Shown: positions 16,872 to 25,260 of the stretch, one piece after another
Layout of the letters: each line of letters begins with the position of its first letter
Numbering within the stretch: the first letter of the stretch is position 1
From: Acidobacteriota bacterium
GTDB lineage: Bacteria; Acidobacteriota; Terriglobia; Terriglobales; Acidobacteriaceae
Direction: 5' to 3'
Length of the DNA: 55,136 nt
NCBI GenBank assembly: GCA_018268775.1
Contig: JAFDVV010000028.1
Coordinates: 1-55,136, forward strand
Translations under genes and position numbers: made by a program
The notes under the pieces: generated by a model
What the model was told of the DNA's origin: nothing
Seen by the model: only the letters and a program-made list of their open reading frames with translations
The model's database searches: none

Positions 16872-18047
16872 ATGTCACCGAATACGGACCGTCGCAGCTT
16901 TCTGATTGCCAGCGGACTGACTGCGCTTGGTTCCACACGGGCCTTTGGCGCCAACGAGCGTCTGCGCGTCGGCATTATCGGCGCGGGCGGGCGCATGCGC
17001 GCGCTGATGAGCGCGGCCGACGGCTCTGGCGTAGCGTATGACATCGTCTCTGTATGCGACGTGTACGCGCCGCGCCGCGCCGAGGTGAAGGCCCGCGCCA
17101 ACGCCACATCGGCCACAGAGCACGTGGACTACCGCGAGGTGCTCGACGACAAGACCGTCGACGCCGTCTTCATTGCAACGCCCGATCACTGGCACGTGCG
17201 CATCGCCGCCGCCGCGCTGGCAGCGGGCAAGGATGTCTATCTCGAAAAGCCCGTAACGCATACGCTCGAAGAGGGTGCGGTGCTGCACAAGGCCGTGCGT
17301 TCGAGCAGGCAGATATTGCAGTGCGGTATGCAGCAGCGAAGCTGGTCGCACTTCCGCAACGCAGTCGATCTCATCCAGGGTGGCGCGCTGGGCAAGGTGC
17401 CGCAGGTGCGCACCTACTGGTGGCAGAACTACGGCTTCAGTTGGGTGCCGAAGCCCGTCGACACGGCGCAGCTCGACTGGAAGCAGTGGCTCGGGGGCGC
17501 GCCCGACCAGCCCTTCAGCCTTGATAAATTCTTTCGCTGGCGCTGGTACTGGGACTTTGGCGGCGGCGCGATGACCGACCTCTTCACGCACTGGATCGAC
17601 GTGGCGCAGTGGGCGATGAAGGCCGACGAGCCCTCGACCGCGCTGATGCTGGGCGACAAGCATATCTACAAGGAGTGGGACTGCCCCGACACCATTCAGG
17701 CAGCCTTCCGCTATCCCGGGTTCGACGTTGTGTACGAAGGCATGATGGCCTCGTCGATCGACGACGGCGGCCTGGAGTTTCGCGGCACCGAGGCCACGCT
17801 CAAGATCAACCGCTCGGGCATGACCATCTGGCACGAGGGCGTGAAGGGCGATCGCAACCCCATCCTCAAGGAAGACAGCTTCGAGGACGGCACGACGCCG
17901 CACATGCGCAACTTCTTCGACTGCATCAAGAGCCGCAAGGAGCCGAACGCCCCGGTGGAGACGGGCATTGCCGCCGCGCGCGCCGGACACATTGGCAACC
18001 TCGCGTATCATCGCGGAGGCAAGGCGGTCTGGCCGCCGAAGGCGTAG
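16872..18047 (+). CDS. Tat-exported Gfo/Idh/MocA oxidoreductase
   Basis: A 391-residue protein. The twin-arginine signal is TDRRSFLIASGLTALG (residues 5 on). The NAD(P)-binding loop is canonical (VGIIGAGGRM), EKP is present (YLEKPVTHTLEEG), and the C-terminal domain carries FGGGAMTDLFTHWIDVAQWA, the active-site strand typical of secreted glycoside-type oxidoreductases. Tat export allows the enzyme to carry its folded-in cofactor into the periplasm. Members act on sugars or glycosides by NAD-dependent chemistry. The start is set by GAGGAG at 16861-16866. A DUF1080 protein lies convergently downstream; both are likely used in carbohydrate breakdown. Confidence 0.92.
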   Translation: MSPNTDRRSFLIASGLTALGSTRAFGANERLRVGIIGAGGRMRALMSAADGSGVAYDIVSVCDVYAPRRAEVKARANATSATEHVDYREVLDDKTVDAVFIATPDHWHVRIAAAALAAGKDVYLEKPVTHTLEEGAVLHKAVRSSRQILQCGMQQRSWSHFRNAVDLIQGGALGKVPQVRTYWWQNYGFSWVPKPVDTAQLDWKQWLGGAPDQPFSLDKFFRWRWYWDFGGGAMTDLFTHWIDVAQWAMKADEPSTALMLGDKHIYKEWDCPDTIQAAFRYPGFDVVYEGMMASSIDDGGLEFRGTEATLKINRSGMTIWHEGVKGDRNPILKEDSFEDGTTPHMRNFFDCIKSRKEPNAPVETGIAAARAGHIGNLAYHRGGKAVWPPKA

Positions 18048-18064
18048 ACGCCTGCGCCACCCTT

Positions 18065-18163
18065 GTTTTGTCATTCCGTAACGCAGTGAAGGAATCTGCT
18101 TTCCGCTTGCGCCTGCACGGCACAAACAGCAGATTCCTCCGTTTCACTACGGAATGACAAAAC
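18065..18163. repeat. Family-1 repeat, near-complete reference copy
   Basis: Terminal arms GTTTTGTCATTCCGTAACGC and TTCACTACGGAATGACAAAA are inverted, with inner arms GAAGGAATCTGC and AGCAGATTCCTCC. It is about 99 bp in total, between two convergent genes. Confidence 0.88.
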
Positions 18164-18185
18164 GATCGGCGATGCGAGGAGAAAA

Positions 18186-19004
18186 CTACTTCAGCGTGTA
18201 GCTCGGGTCGAAGGTCAGATCGCGTGCCCAGATGTTCCTGAAGCTGATGGGCTCGCTCTTGTCGCCGTGCGCCTGCAGCTTGATGGGGGCCCTGTCGTAC
18301 GCCTTGTAAAACGGCTTGCCGACGTAGAGCGTCTGCCCCTGCAACTGGAAGTGGTTCTGCACCAGGACGCCGTTCATGAACACGGTGACGTAGGCGGGTG
18401 TCTTCAGCGAGCCGTCGGCGTTGAAGCGCGGCGCTGTCCACACCACGTCGTAGCTCTGCCACTCGCCGGGCTTGCGCGCGGGGTTCGCCAGCGGAATTGC
18501 CTGCTTGTAGATCGCGCCCACCTGCCCGTTCACATAGGTCTTGTTGTTGTAGTTGTCGAGCACCTGCAGCTCGTACCCCGCATCGCCCGGGCCGGTGGAG
18601 GCGAGAAAGACGCCGCTGTTGCCGCGCGCCTGGTCGCTGCCCTCGATGTTCGCCGGGATCCTCCACTCGATGTGGAGCTGATAGTCCTTGAAGGTCTTCT
18701 TCGTCTCGATGTTGCCGATGCCCTTCTCCTTGCTTACCGTCAGGATGCCATCGTGCACGATCCACTGCGCGGGTGTGTGGTCCTGCGCGGAGACCCACTG
18801 GTCTTCATTCTTGCCGTCGAAGAGCACGATCGCGTCGGAGGGTGGGGCCGAGTCCGTCGTGCCCGGCGTGACGATCGGAGGCACAGGCGCGTACACCTCG
18901 GTGTCCTGGTGCTTCATTGCGGGAGCGGCCTGCTGAGCGAAGACGGGAGCGGCGGAGGCCATAACGGCGGCAAGTGCCAGAGCGGTCGAATGAAGGGTTC
19001 GCAT
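18186..19004 (-). CDS. Secreted DUF1080 (3-keto-disaccharide hydrolase-like) protein
   Basis: A 272-residue protein with a signal peptide (residues 1-24, MRTLHSTALALAAVMASAAPVFAQQ region). The DUF1080 domain is a concanavalin-like jelly roll, with typical phrases such as IVLFDGKNEDQWVS, GDAGYELQVLDNYNN and APIKLQAHG and the terminal strand ISFRNIWARDL. Members include 3-keto-glycoside hydrolases working with Gfo/Idh/MocA oxidoreductases that form the 3-keto sugar, which suits its convergent neighbour, itself such an oxidoreductase. The ATG at 19004 is preferred to an upstream TTG. Confidence 0.87.
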   Translation of the reverse strand: MRTLHSTALALAAVMASAAPVFAQQAAPAMKHQDTEVYAPVPPIVTPGTTDSAPPSDAIVLFDGKNEDQWVSAQDHTPAQWIVHDGILTVSKEKGIGNIETKKTFKDYQLHIEWRIPANIEGSDQARGNSGVFLASTGPGDAGYELQVLDNYNNKTYVNGQVGAIYKQAIPLANPARKPGEWQSYDVVWTAPRFNADGSLKTPAYVTVFMNGVLVQNHFQLQGQTLYVGKPFYKAYDRAPIKLQAHGDKSEPISFRNIWARDLTFDPSYTLK

Positions 19005-19079
19005 AGGTACAGCCAAGATACACCGAATCGCACGCGGACCAAACCCCGGGTGCCCCTATCGTTCATGTAGTGAACCAAC

Positions 19080-19186
19080 GGGCCTTGCCGTTCCGCAGTG
19101 AAACATAGCCCCAGGGTGAAGTCGAATGAGGAGGAGCCTGCTGTTTGTGCCGTGCGGGGCAGAGGAGAAGCAGATTCCTCCGCTGC
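19080..19186. repeat. Degenerate family-1 repeat adjoining a tandem array
   Basis: Contains CCGTTCCGCAGTGAAACATA at the left and AAGCAGATTCCTCCGCTGC at the right. Its right terminus runs directly into the 24-bp tandem units. Confidence 0.6.
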
Positions 19187-19299
19187 GCTACGGAATGACA
19201 AAACAAAGGCGCTACGGAATGACAAAACAAAGGCGCTACGGAATGACAAAACAAAGGCGCTACGGAATGACAAAGCAAGAGGCGTGGCGGAATGACAAC
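19187..19299. repeat. 24-bp tandem repeat seeded from a family-1 end
   Basis: Three identical 24-bp units (19187-19258), each starting GCTACGGAATGACAAAAC and ending AAAGGC, then a diverged 25-bp copy and a partial one reading GTGGCGGAATGACAACT. The unit consists of the family-1 right terminus plus a few bases. Confidence 0.93.
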
Positions 19300-19400
19300 T
19301 GAGTGCCCCGGTGCCCCATCTACGGCAAACGTCCCAATCGTCGCCGGCACAACTTCTGTACCATGATCGCAATATTCATTCGTCAGAAGGAGCAGCAGAT

Positions 19401-19868
19401 ATGCAGACCCAGTCACGAAGAGGCATGTTGAAGAGTGCAGCCAAGGCTGCTGCGGCGGCGGGAGCGGCGCTGGTGGCGCAGCCTTCCGCGCAGGCGCAGG
19501 CGGCGAAGGCGGTGAAGAAGGACGCTACAGGAAGGTCGCAGACGCAGTTTCCCTTCACGACGGTGGTCGCCTACGGCAACCTGCTCTTCGTCTCGGGCAT
19601 TGGCTGCCGCGTGCCCGGCACCATCGAAGAGAATACGAAGTGGGTGCTCGACGAGATCGAGAAGAACCTCGCCGCGGCGGGCTCGTCGCTCGAAAAAATT
19701 CTCAAGATCAACATCTTCATGGAAGACATCAAGCAGTTCGACCGCATGAACGCCGTCTACAAGACACGCAAGTGGGGACCTGTCTTTCCGGCGCGAAACA
19801 CGGTGCAACCCGCCGCCCTTCCAGCGGGCGACTACGGACTCGCCATCGACTGCGTCGCCTACGTGTAG
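19401..19868 (+). CDS. Tat-exported RidA-family protein
   Basis: A 155-residue protein. SRRGMLKSAAKAAAAAG is a twin-arginine signal, with cleavage probably near AQAQA. The mature part has the RidA/YjgF fold: FTTVVAYGNLLFVSGIG, then VLDEIEKNLAAAGSSLEKIL, and FPARNTVQPAALPAG carrying the arginine that in RidA binds the carboxylate of imine substrates. RidA proteins hydrolyse reactive enamine/imine intermediates from PLP enzymes in the cytoplasm; export is atypical. AAGGAG at 19387-19392 supports the start. A second exported RidA lies at 31824-32423. Confidence 0.85.
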   Translation: MQTQSRRGMLKSAAKAAAAAGAALVAQPSAQAQAAKAVKKDATGRSQTQFPFTTVVAYGNLLFVSGIGCRVPGTIEENTKWVLDEIEKNLAAAGSSLEKILKINIFMEDIKQFDRMNAVYKTRKWGPVFPARNTVQPAALPAGDYGLAIDCVAYV

Positions 19869-20012
19869 CGCGATCGCGCGCGAGCATGCCTGTTGATGCC
19901 CGGACAGGTCTTTGCCGCAACGCGGGGGGGAAACGATCCAACGCTCCTCCGCATCCAAATTCCTATGTAACCGATTCGCCCTTCCCGGCTCCATACATAC
20001 GGAGGGAAGAAT

Positions 20013-20471
20013 ATGGACTCCCGCACTCCCGCAGCAGCGGCACCCAACGCCTACCTGAACCGAAGCTGGTGGGCGCTAAGAATTGCCCTGGGTGTTGGCC
20101 CCATCGCAGCCGGTATCGATAAGTACTTCAACAAGCTGGCCGACTGGGGCATGTATTTGAGCCCTGTGGCCACGAAAGTCATCCCCGTAAGCACCGCCAC
20201 CTTCATGCACGTCGTCGGTGTCGTCGAGGTCGTCGCCGGCATCATTGTGCTCACCCGCTGGACCAGGACCGGCAGCTACATCGTCATGGCATGGCTGCTT
20301 GCCATCGCCGTCAACCTTGTCACGACCGGCATGTTCTACGATCTGGCCGTGCGCGACATCGAGATCGCCGTGGGGGCGTTCGCTCTCTCGCAGCTTACCG
20401 CGCTGCGCGAGCTGCACGCGCTTCCCGCCACCGATGCTGCCACACCGCTCGTGCCCGCGCACCATCACTGA
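20013..20471 (+). CDS. DoxX-like membrane protein
   Basis: A 152-residue protein with about four hydrophobic segments (WWALRIALGVGPIAAGIDKY, FMHVVGVVEVVAGIIVLTRW, YIVMAWLLAIAVNLVTTG and a short last one) and a His-rich tail. The pattern resembles DoxX/DoxD-type small integral membrane proteins. GGAGGG at 20001-20006 marks the start. The next gene follows 29 bp downstream with its own strong site, so the two probably form an operon. Specific function unknown. Confidence 0.75.
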   Translation: MDSRTPAAAAPNAYLNRSWWALRIALGVGPIAAGIDKYFNKLADWGMYLSPVATKVIPVSTATFMHVVGVVEVVAGIIVLTRWTRTGSYIVMAWLLAIAVNLVTTGMFYDLAVRDIEIAVGAFALSQLTALRELHALPATDAATPLVPAHHH

Positions 20472-20500
20472 TATTCCGCAACTGAAAAAGGAGAACCGCC

Positions 20501-20842
20501 ATGAAGAAACTTGTCTCGCTGCTCACGCTGGCCGGTCTGGCAGCCATGCCTGCGCTGGCATCCGCCGCCAGTTATCACAACGTCTCCGTCGTCGACGTCA
20601 ACTGTTCGAAGAAGGCGGCGGCCGACCCTGACGCCCACACGCGCGATTGCGCGCTCAAGTGCTCCAAGAGCGGCTACGGCATTCTTACCAGCGACCAGCA
20701 CTTCCTCAAGTTCGACGAGGAAGGAAACAAGAAGATCACCGAAGAGCTCAAGGCCTCGGGCAAGAAGGACCACCTGCGCGTCAACGTCGAGGGCGATGTC
20801 CAGGGCGACACGCTGAAGGTCAGCTCCGTCTCGTTGCTCTAA
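20501..20842 (+). CDS. Small secreted protein with three cysteines
   Basis: A 113-residue protein with a signal peptide (residues 1-22, ending ASAAS). The mature part begins YHNVSVVDVNCSKKAA and contains CALKCSKSGYGIL, then a lysine-rich region and a beta-rich C-terminus (LRVNVEGDVQGDTLKVSSVS) resembling a small OB-like domain. Three Cys (one near the N-terminus, two in CALKC) could bind a metal or form a disulfide. AAAAAGGAG at 20485-20493 gives a very strong ribosome binding site. It is second gene of a two-gene unit with the DoxX-like protein. I know no function for it. Confidence 0.72.
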   Translation: MKKLVSLLTLAGLAAMPALASAASYHNVSVVDVNCSKKAAADPDAHTRDCALKCSKSGYGILTSDQHFLKFDEEGNKKITEELKASGKKDHLRVNVEGDVQGDTLKVSSVSLL

Positions 20843-20895
20843 GCGGAGCTCCGTTCACCGGGATAAGATTTTCCCTTCGGATGTAGTGCTGGATA

Positions 20896-20990
20896 TTGTG
20901 TCGCGCCCTCGGCGCTTTGATCGCCGGGGCTATTTACCTGGGCCTTCGGCCCAGGCTGGTATGTGACGGGCCTTCGGCCCTGGAACCGAA
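20896..20990 (+). repeat. Family-2 repeat
   Basis: GTGTCGCGCCCTCGGCGCT, the CCTGGGCCTTCGGCCCAGG hairpin, then ACGGGCCTTCGGCCCTGG. Complete copy. Confidence 0.85.
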
Positions 20991-21015
20991 CTGCACCGTT
21001 TGGGATAGCAATAAG

Positions 21016-21044
21016 AGAGGCCGCAAACGTTTGCGGCCTCTTTT
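21016..21044. terminator. Bidirectional terminator
   Basis: A 26-bp perfect palindrome whose left half is AGAGGCCGCAAAC, followed by a T-run. It separates the convergent small-protein operon and the methyltransferase gene. Confidence 0.85.
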
Positions 21045-21066
21045 GTTGCTTCCAATCGCCTGTAAG

Positions 21067-22077
21067 CTACGGTTTGGTCGCGAGCACGAGCGGCGAAGGT
21101 CCCGGAGCCTCCAGCAGACGCGCGTTCGTGAAGCCCGCCTCTTTCAGCCAGCCGGCGATCTCCTCAAACGAGAAGGTGTCGCCCTCATCGGTGTTCACCA
21201 GCATGTTGGCCGCAAACAGCAGCGAACCCACCGGCCCCTTGCGGTCGTCGTTCACCAGGAACTCCGCAATGGCGATCGTCCCTCCGCTCTTGAGCGCGGC
21301 AAAGGTCTTCTTCAGCAACGCTTTGCTCCTGCGCTCGCCCTCCGAGTGCAGAATGTGTCCGAGCGTCGCCACATCGTAGTCGCCGCCGAACTCCGCCGCG
21401 TTCAGGTCGCCGGCGATAAACGAGAACCTGTTCGCAAGCCGGAAGCTCCCGACAACCTCGCGCGTCGCAGGCAGCACACCCTCCCAGTCGACTGCTGTCA
21501 CCGTCACATTGTCGGCGCTCTGGGCCAGACCGATGCCCCACACGCCCGACCCGGCCGCCAGGTCCAGCACCTTCACCACGCCCTTGCGCTGGCCCAGCGC
21601 AAGATGCTTGCCCAGCACCGTCGCCGACGGATAGCTCAGCGGGAAGATGTCCTTCACGAAACCCTGAAAGAACTCGCTGCCGTCGCCCTCCTGGTTCACC
21701 GCCTTTGCCGGCCTTCCGGTTGCGATCACATCATTGAGTTGCAGCCACTTCGGAAGCAACTGTTGGCTCGTGTGCTTGAAGATACCGCCCTGAAAGCCGG
21801 GTCGTGTGCTCACCAGAAACGCCTCGCTCTCGGGCGTCAGCGAGTAGCGCTCGCCGTCCTTCGCCAGAAAGCCAAGCCCCACGAGGACGTTCATCACCGA
21901 CCGCAGCCCGCGCTCCGAGGCGCCCGTCGCCGCCGCCGTCTCAGCCAGCGTCTTCGGCGCTCCATCCAGCACATCGAAGACGTGGTGCTTCAACGACGAC
22001 TCGATCACCAGCGTCGGTACGTAACCCCAGGCAAACTGCATGATGCGTTCCGGTGTAACAGGTGCGGTGGTGCTCAT
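21067..22077 (-). CDS. SAM-dependent O-methyltransferase (acetylserotonin OMT-like)
   Basis: A 336-residue protein. Residues 10-95 form the dimerisation winged helix typical of this family (TPERIMQFAWGYVPTLVIES, TLAETAAATGASERGLRSVM). The Rossmann SAM domain follows: VKVLDLAAGSGVWGIGLAQ (glycine loop), VTAVDWEGVL (acidic residue for the ribose), DVATLGHILHSEGE (the catalytic-His region of O-methyltransferases) and GGTIAIAEFLV. The family methylates hydroxyl groups of small aromatic or polyketide molecules. The start 22077 gives the usual length. It lies divergent to an AhpD-like gene. No biosynthetic cluster is evident. Confidence 0.85.
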   Translation of the reverse strand: MSTTAPVTPERIMQFAWGYVPTLVIESSLKHHVFDVLDGAPKTLAETAAATGASERGLRSVMNVLVGLGFLAKDGERYSLTPESEAFLVSTRPGFQGGIFKHTSQQLLPKWLQLNDVIATGRPAKAVNQEGDGSEFFQGFVKDIFPLSYPSATVLGKHLALGQRKGVVKVLDLAAGSGVWGIGLAQSADNVTVTAVDWEGVLPATREVVGSFRLANRFSFIAGDLNAAEFGGDYDVATLGHILHSEGERRSKALLKKTFAALKSGGTIAIAEFLVNDDRKGPVGSLLFAANMLVNTDEGDTFSFEEIAGWLKEAGFTNARLLEAPGPSPLVLATKP

Positions 22078-22185
22078 CGCTTCGTGTTCCTCTCTTTCAC
22101 TGTGATTGAAATTTGCCTGGCCCGGCAGAAGAATTGTAGCTTTTCGATGACATCGCGTGGCTGCGCGATTCCGCACTTCGTCACA

Positions 22186-22266
22186 TTGGGGGGTCGCCCG
22201 TCGCACGAAGAAAATGCGGGGATTCCTCCACTGCGGCCCTTCGGGCCTCCGGCCGGGATGACACAT
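22186..22266. repeat. Family-1 repeat (GGCCGGGATGAC variant)
   Basis: GCGGGGATTCCTCCACTGCG is followed by GGCCCTTCGGGCC and GGCCGGGATGACAC. It lies between the divergent methyltransferase and AhpD-like genes. Confidence 0.6.
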
Positions 22267-22335
22267 CAAGGGGGGGCCGGCTTTGTCCTGCATCGAAAGC
22301 GATGCAAAGATCATCTCTACATCATCGAGGTATTC

Positions 22336-22785
22336 ATGGAAGCGAGAATGGAGCTGGTCGATTTCGAGCGGGTTGCTCCTGCGGCGCGCGCGGCGCTCAC
22401 CGCGCTGAGCAAGGCGGCTACCGACGCCGGTCTGGACAAGGCGCTGGTCGAGCTCATCAAGCTGCGCGCCTCGCAGATCAACGGATGCGCCTTCTGCTTG
22501 CAGTTTCACCTGACGCTGGCGCGCAAGGCGGGCGTTGCGCAGACGAAGCTCGACCTCGTCGCAGCGTGGCGCGAGGCCGGGGTCTTCACGCCGCGCGAGA
22601 TGGCGGCGCTCGCCTGGACCGAGGCCCTCACCTCCATCACCCCGGCAGGCGTCGGCGACGATATCTATCGCACGGCGACGGAGGTCTTCGACCAGACGGA
22701 GCTCGCCGCGTTGAGCTCCGCCGCCGTTTCCATCAATGCGTGGAACAGGATCGCCATCGCGTACAGGTTCACCCCTGCCGTCTGA
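22336..22785 (+). CDS. Carboxymuconolactone decarboxylase/AhpD-family protein
   Basis: A 149-residue all-helical protein with the alkylhydroperoxidase motif INGCAFCLQFHLTLARK: the CxxC plus downstream His that form the redox centre in AhpD-like enzymes. The following ELVIA-type helix is ALVELIKLRAS. The family removes peroxides using thiol cofactors; many members are only known as AhpD-like. Probably involved in oxidant defence. Transcribed singly, upstream of dnaA by 680 bp. Confidence 0.88.
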   Translation: MEARMELVDFERVAPAARAALTALSKAATDAGLDKALVELIKLRASQINGCAFCLQFHLTLARKAGVAQTKLDLVAAWREAGVFTPREMAALAWTEALTSITPAGVGDDIYRTATEVFDQTELAALSSAAVSINAWNRIAIAYRFTPAV

Positions 22786-23467
22786 ACGATCCGCATCGCA
22801 TCCTAAAGTTTCATCGCAGGTTTCCATCGTCTGTGCTGCACAACAAACGGAGTTCCATTCAACCGGCAAAACTTTCGATGCGCATCGGCACACTCCTTTG
22901 TGTTGATGCGCGTCGAGATGCAACGCAAGCGTTCGCAGACGAGCGAGAGACTTTGCAGCGCGCGCGGTGCAGGACCTCCGCTGCTCTGCGCAATGGCAAC
23001 AAACTTGCATCGACAACAGAAAGGGTTCAAAGCGCGAGAAGGTATCACAAACGACATATTCGTGCAGCGGATTTACACTGCGATCAGTAGTTTTTTTCGC
23101 GGCGAAGAGCGCAAGTTTTCGATTCTTCACCATGAATAGTGCAAACAAAATTTTTCGGTTTCAACTCTTGAAATGGGTCCGGTTTTCCGTGCTACTATCA
23201 AACCCGTTCGCAAGACGTTTTTCTGCAGGTCCCCAGCAGTTCCGCACTCTGCCTTTACGTTGTACAACTCCTCTTTGCGATGCGTAGATCGACGCGCCGA
23301 GCGAAGAGACTTCTGGCACGACAGAATAATCCGACCGCTTTGTCCGTAACCGGACAGGAAGGATTTCTGTTTGTCGGGTTTGAATTTTTGAGTGTTTCGC
23401 CGGTCGCCGTAGCCATTGCGGACCGTTGGGGTGCAAGACAGGGAACAGAAGAAGAAGGATAGAGAGA
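22786..23467. other. Long non-coding region upstream of dnaA
   Basis: 682 bp without a convincing gene. It contains an imperfect 17-bp inverted repeat (arms GATGCGCATCGGCACAC at 22877-22893 and TTGTGTTGATGCGCGTC at 22898-22914), a perfect GTTGTACAAC palindrome near 23258, and short T- and A-rich patches. I found no exact TTATNCACA DnaA box on either strand. It probably holds the dnaA promoter and leader; an origin role is not supported by boxes. Confidence 0.5.
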
Positions 23468-24907
23468 ATGTCATTCGTTCCGACGGCAACGGCCGTATTG
23501 AATTACTGGGTACGCATCCTCGGTGCGCTCGAAAAGAAGATCAATCGCCAGTCGTACGAGACATGGCTGAAGCCGACCCGGTTCTCTCATCTCGAAGGCA
23601 GAAAGCTCTTCGTGCGGATACCGTCGTCCGATTTCCAGCACATCGGCGACCGTTACGCCGACCTCATTCAGGAGGCGATCGACAACCTCGCGCTCGACGT
23701 CGACTCCGTGACCTTTACCACGCCCGAGCAGGACCCCCGTGCCCCCAAGGTGCGCGAGGACGGCGGCTTTGCCCCGCTGCCCAGCCACAGCCAGAACGCT
23801 CCCCGGCAGGCGCGCGCCAACGGCGCCGTGGCGGGCCAGAACGTCCCGGCCGCCCCCGGGCCGGAGCAGGCGCGCTTCGACTGGAACACCGCCGCGCAGC
23901 TCAACTCCAAGTATCAGTTCGACTCGTTCGTCGTGGGCAACGGCAACCAGTTCGCCGCCGCAGCCGCGCAGGCCGTCGCCGAGAGGCCATCGAAGGCCTA
24001 CAACCCGCTCTTCCTCTACGGCGGCGTCGGCATGGGCAAGACCCATCTGATGCACGCCATCGGTCACGAGGTGAAGCGCAGGCAGCCACATGCGGCCATC
24101 AGCTACGTCTCGGGCGAGAAGTTCACCAACGAGATGATCGATTCGGTGCGCTACCAGAAGATGACCAGCTTCCGCGACAAGTTCCGTACCGTCGACGTGC
24201 TGCTGATCGACGACATCCAGTTCATCTCGGGCAAGGAGCGCACGCAGGAGGAGTTCTTCCACACCTTTAACGCGCTGCACGAGTCGATGAAGCAGATCGT
24301 TATCGCCTCGGACCGTCCTCCCAAGGAGTTGGCCGACCTCGACGACCGTCTGCGTTCGCGCTTCGAGTGGGGACTGATCGCCGACATTCAGCCGCCGGAC
24401 CTCGAGACGAAGGTTGCCATTCTTCAAAAGAAAGCCGAGTCCGAGCAGACGCACCTGCCTACGGACGTCGCGCTCTTCATCGCCTCGAACGTGCGCACCA
24501 ACGTGCGCGAGCTCGAGGGCGCGCTGGTGCGCGTGATCGCATGGAGCTCCATGCATGGCGTAGAAATTACGCTGGCTGTAGCCCAGCAGTGTCTCAAGCA
24601 GTTCATCGACACGCAGGTGCGCAAGATCACCATCGAGACGATCCAGCGCACGGTCGCCGAGAACTTCGGCATGAGGGTGGCCGAGCTGAAGCAGAAGAAC
24701 AACTCGCGCCAGATCGTGGTGCCCCGCCAGATCGCCATGTACCTGGCCAAGCAGCTCACCGAGGCCTCGCTGCCCGAGATCGGGCGCCAGTTCGGCGGCA
24801 AGCACCACACCACGGTGATGCACTCGATCGGCAAGATCGACGAACAGCGCAGGCTGGACAAGGACCTGAACCGCACCATCAACAAGATGATGGAGACGCT
24901 GAGCTAA
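23468..24907 (+). CDS. dnaA: Chromosomal replication initiator DnaA
   Basis: A 479-residue protein with all four domains. Residues 1-85 are domain I (LNYWVRILGALEKKINRQSY, TWLKPTRF). Residues 86-145 are a Pro/Ala/Gly-rich domain II. The AAA+ domain starts at NSKYQFDSFVVGNGNQFA, with Walker A GGVGMGKTH (185-193, Lys191), Walker B LLIDDIQF, the sensor region IASDRPPKEL and arginine finger RLRSRFEWG. The C-terminal DNA-binding domain has the signature GRQFGGKHHTTVMHSI. It initiates replication by opening oriC. The start 23468 follows AAGGATAGAGAG. Unusually, dnaN, recF and gyrB do not follow; the gene is alone, ends in a strong terminator, and is preceded by 680 bp of non-coding DNA. Confidence 0.98.
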   Translation: MSFVPTATAVLNYWVRILGALEKKINRQSYETWLKPTRFSHLEGRKLFVRIPSSDFQHIGDRYADLIQEAIDNLALDVDSVTFTTPEQDPRAPKVREDGGFAPLPSHSQNAPRQARANGAVAGQNVPAAPGPEQARFDWNTAAQLNSKYQFDSFVVGNGNQFAAAAAQAVAERPSKAYNPLFLYGGVGMGKTHLMHAIGHEVKRRQPHAAISYVSGEKFTNEMIDSVRYQKMTSFRDKFRTVDVLLIDDIQFISGKERTQEEFFHTFNALHESMKQIVIASDRPPKELADLDDRLRSRFEWGLIADIQPPDLETKVAILQKKAESEQTHLPTDVALFIASNVRTNVRELEGALVRVIAWSSMHGVEITLAVAQQCLKQFIDTQVRKITIETIQRTVAENFGMRVAELKQKNNSRQIVVPRQIAMYLAKQLTEASLPEIGRQFGGKHHTTVMHSIGKIDEQRRLDKDLNRTINKMMETLS

Positions 24908-24928
24908 AGCGCGCAAAATAGCCTGTTG

Positions 24929-24956
24929 AAAGCCACCTCTCCGCGAGGTGGCTTTT
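24929..24956 (+). terminator. Rho-independent terminator of dnaA
   Basis: Stem AAAGCCACCTC / GAGGTGGCTTT with a TCCGC loop, followed by a T-rich run. It begins 22 bp after the dnaA stop. Confidence 0.92.
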
Positions 24957-25063
24957 CACTTTTCAAGACTGAAGACCCGTAACATACCTGAACGGGCTGC
25001 GGCCCCAGGTTTCGTTGGACGGGTCGACTCGTTGGATGCGGTAGGACCTTCGCTGCTGCGAAG

Positions 25064-25240
25064 ATGGCCCACCGCCGGTTCGAGCTTCGCTCGAATGACC
25101 CACCCATGCCGCGATAAGGCCGCGTCATGAATGGGGCACCCGAGCGCGTCATGAACAGGCGCACGTTCCTGTTGTTTGTCATTCCGTACGAAGTGAAGGA
25201 ATCTGCTTTTCGCGTATGCTGTTTCTGCACAAACAGCACG
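25064..25240. repeat. Family-4 repeat and truncated family-1 repeat
   Basis: CGAGCTTCGCTCGAATGACC, CCATGCCGCGATAAGGCCGC and CATGAATGGGGCACCCG make a family-4 unit (25073-25143). A family-1 left arm (TTTGTCATTCCGTACG) with a degraded right arm follows, ending just before the DUF1801 gene. Confidence 0.65.
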
Positions 25241-25260
25241 ATGGAACATGTGAGGTGCAT

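Noticed and set aside
20896..22785. A 629-residue forward frame through a repeat and the methyltransferase antisense into AhpD
   Set aside because: Only its last 149 codons (from 22336) correspond to a real protein; the rest is antisense or repeat.
21067..23148. Extending the methyltransferase start upstream to 23148
   Set aside because: The extension reads antisense through the AhpD gene and repeat. The family N-terminus and ribosome binding site fit 22077.
22786..23467. Calling oriC upstream of dnaA
   Set aside because: No exact TTATNCACA boxes on either strand and no replication genes beside dnaA; only position supports it.
23471..24916. A 481-residue frame opposite dnaA
   Set aside because: It is the antisense shadow of dnaA; dnaA carries all diagnostic motifs.
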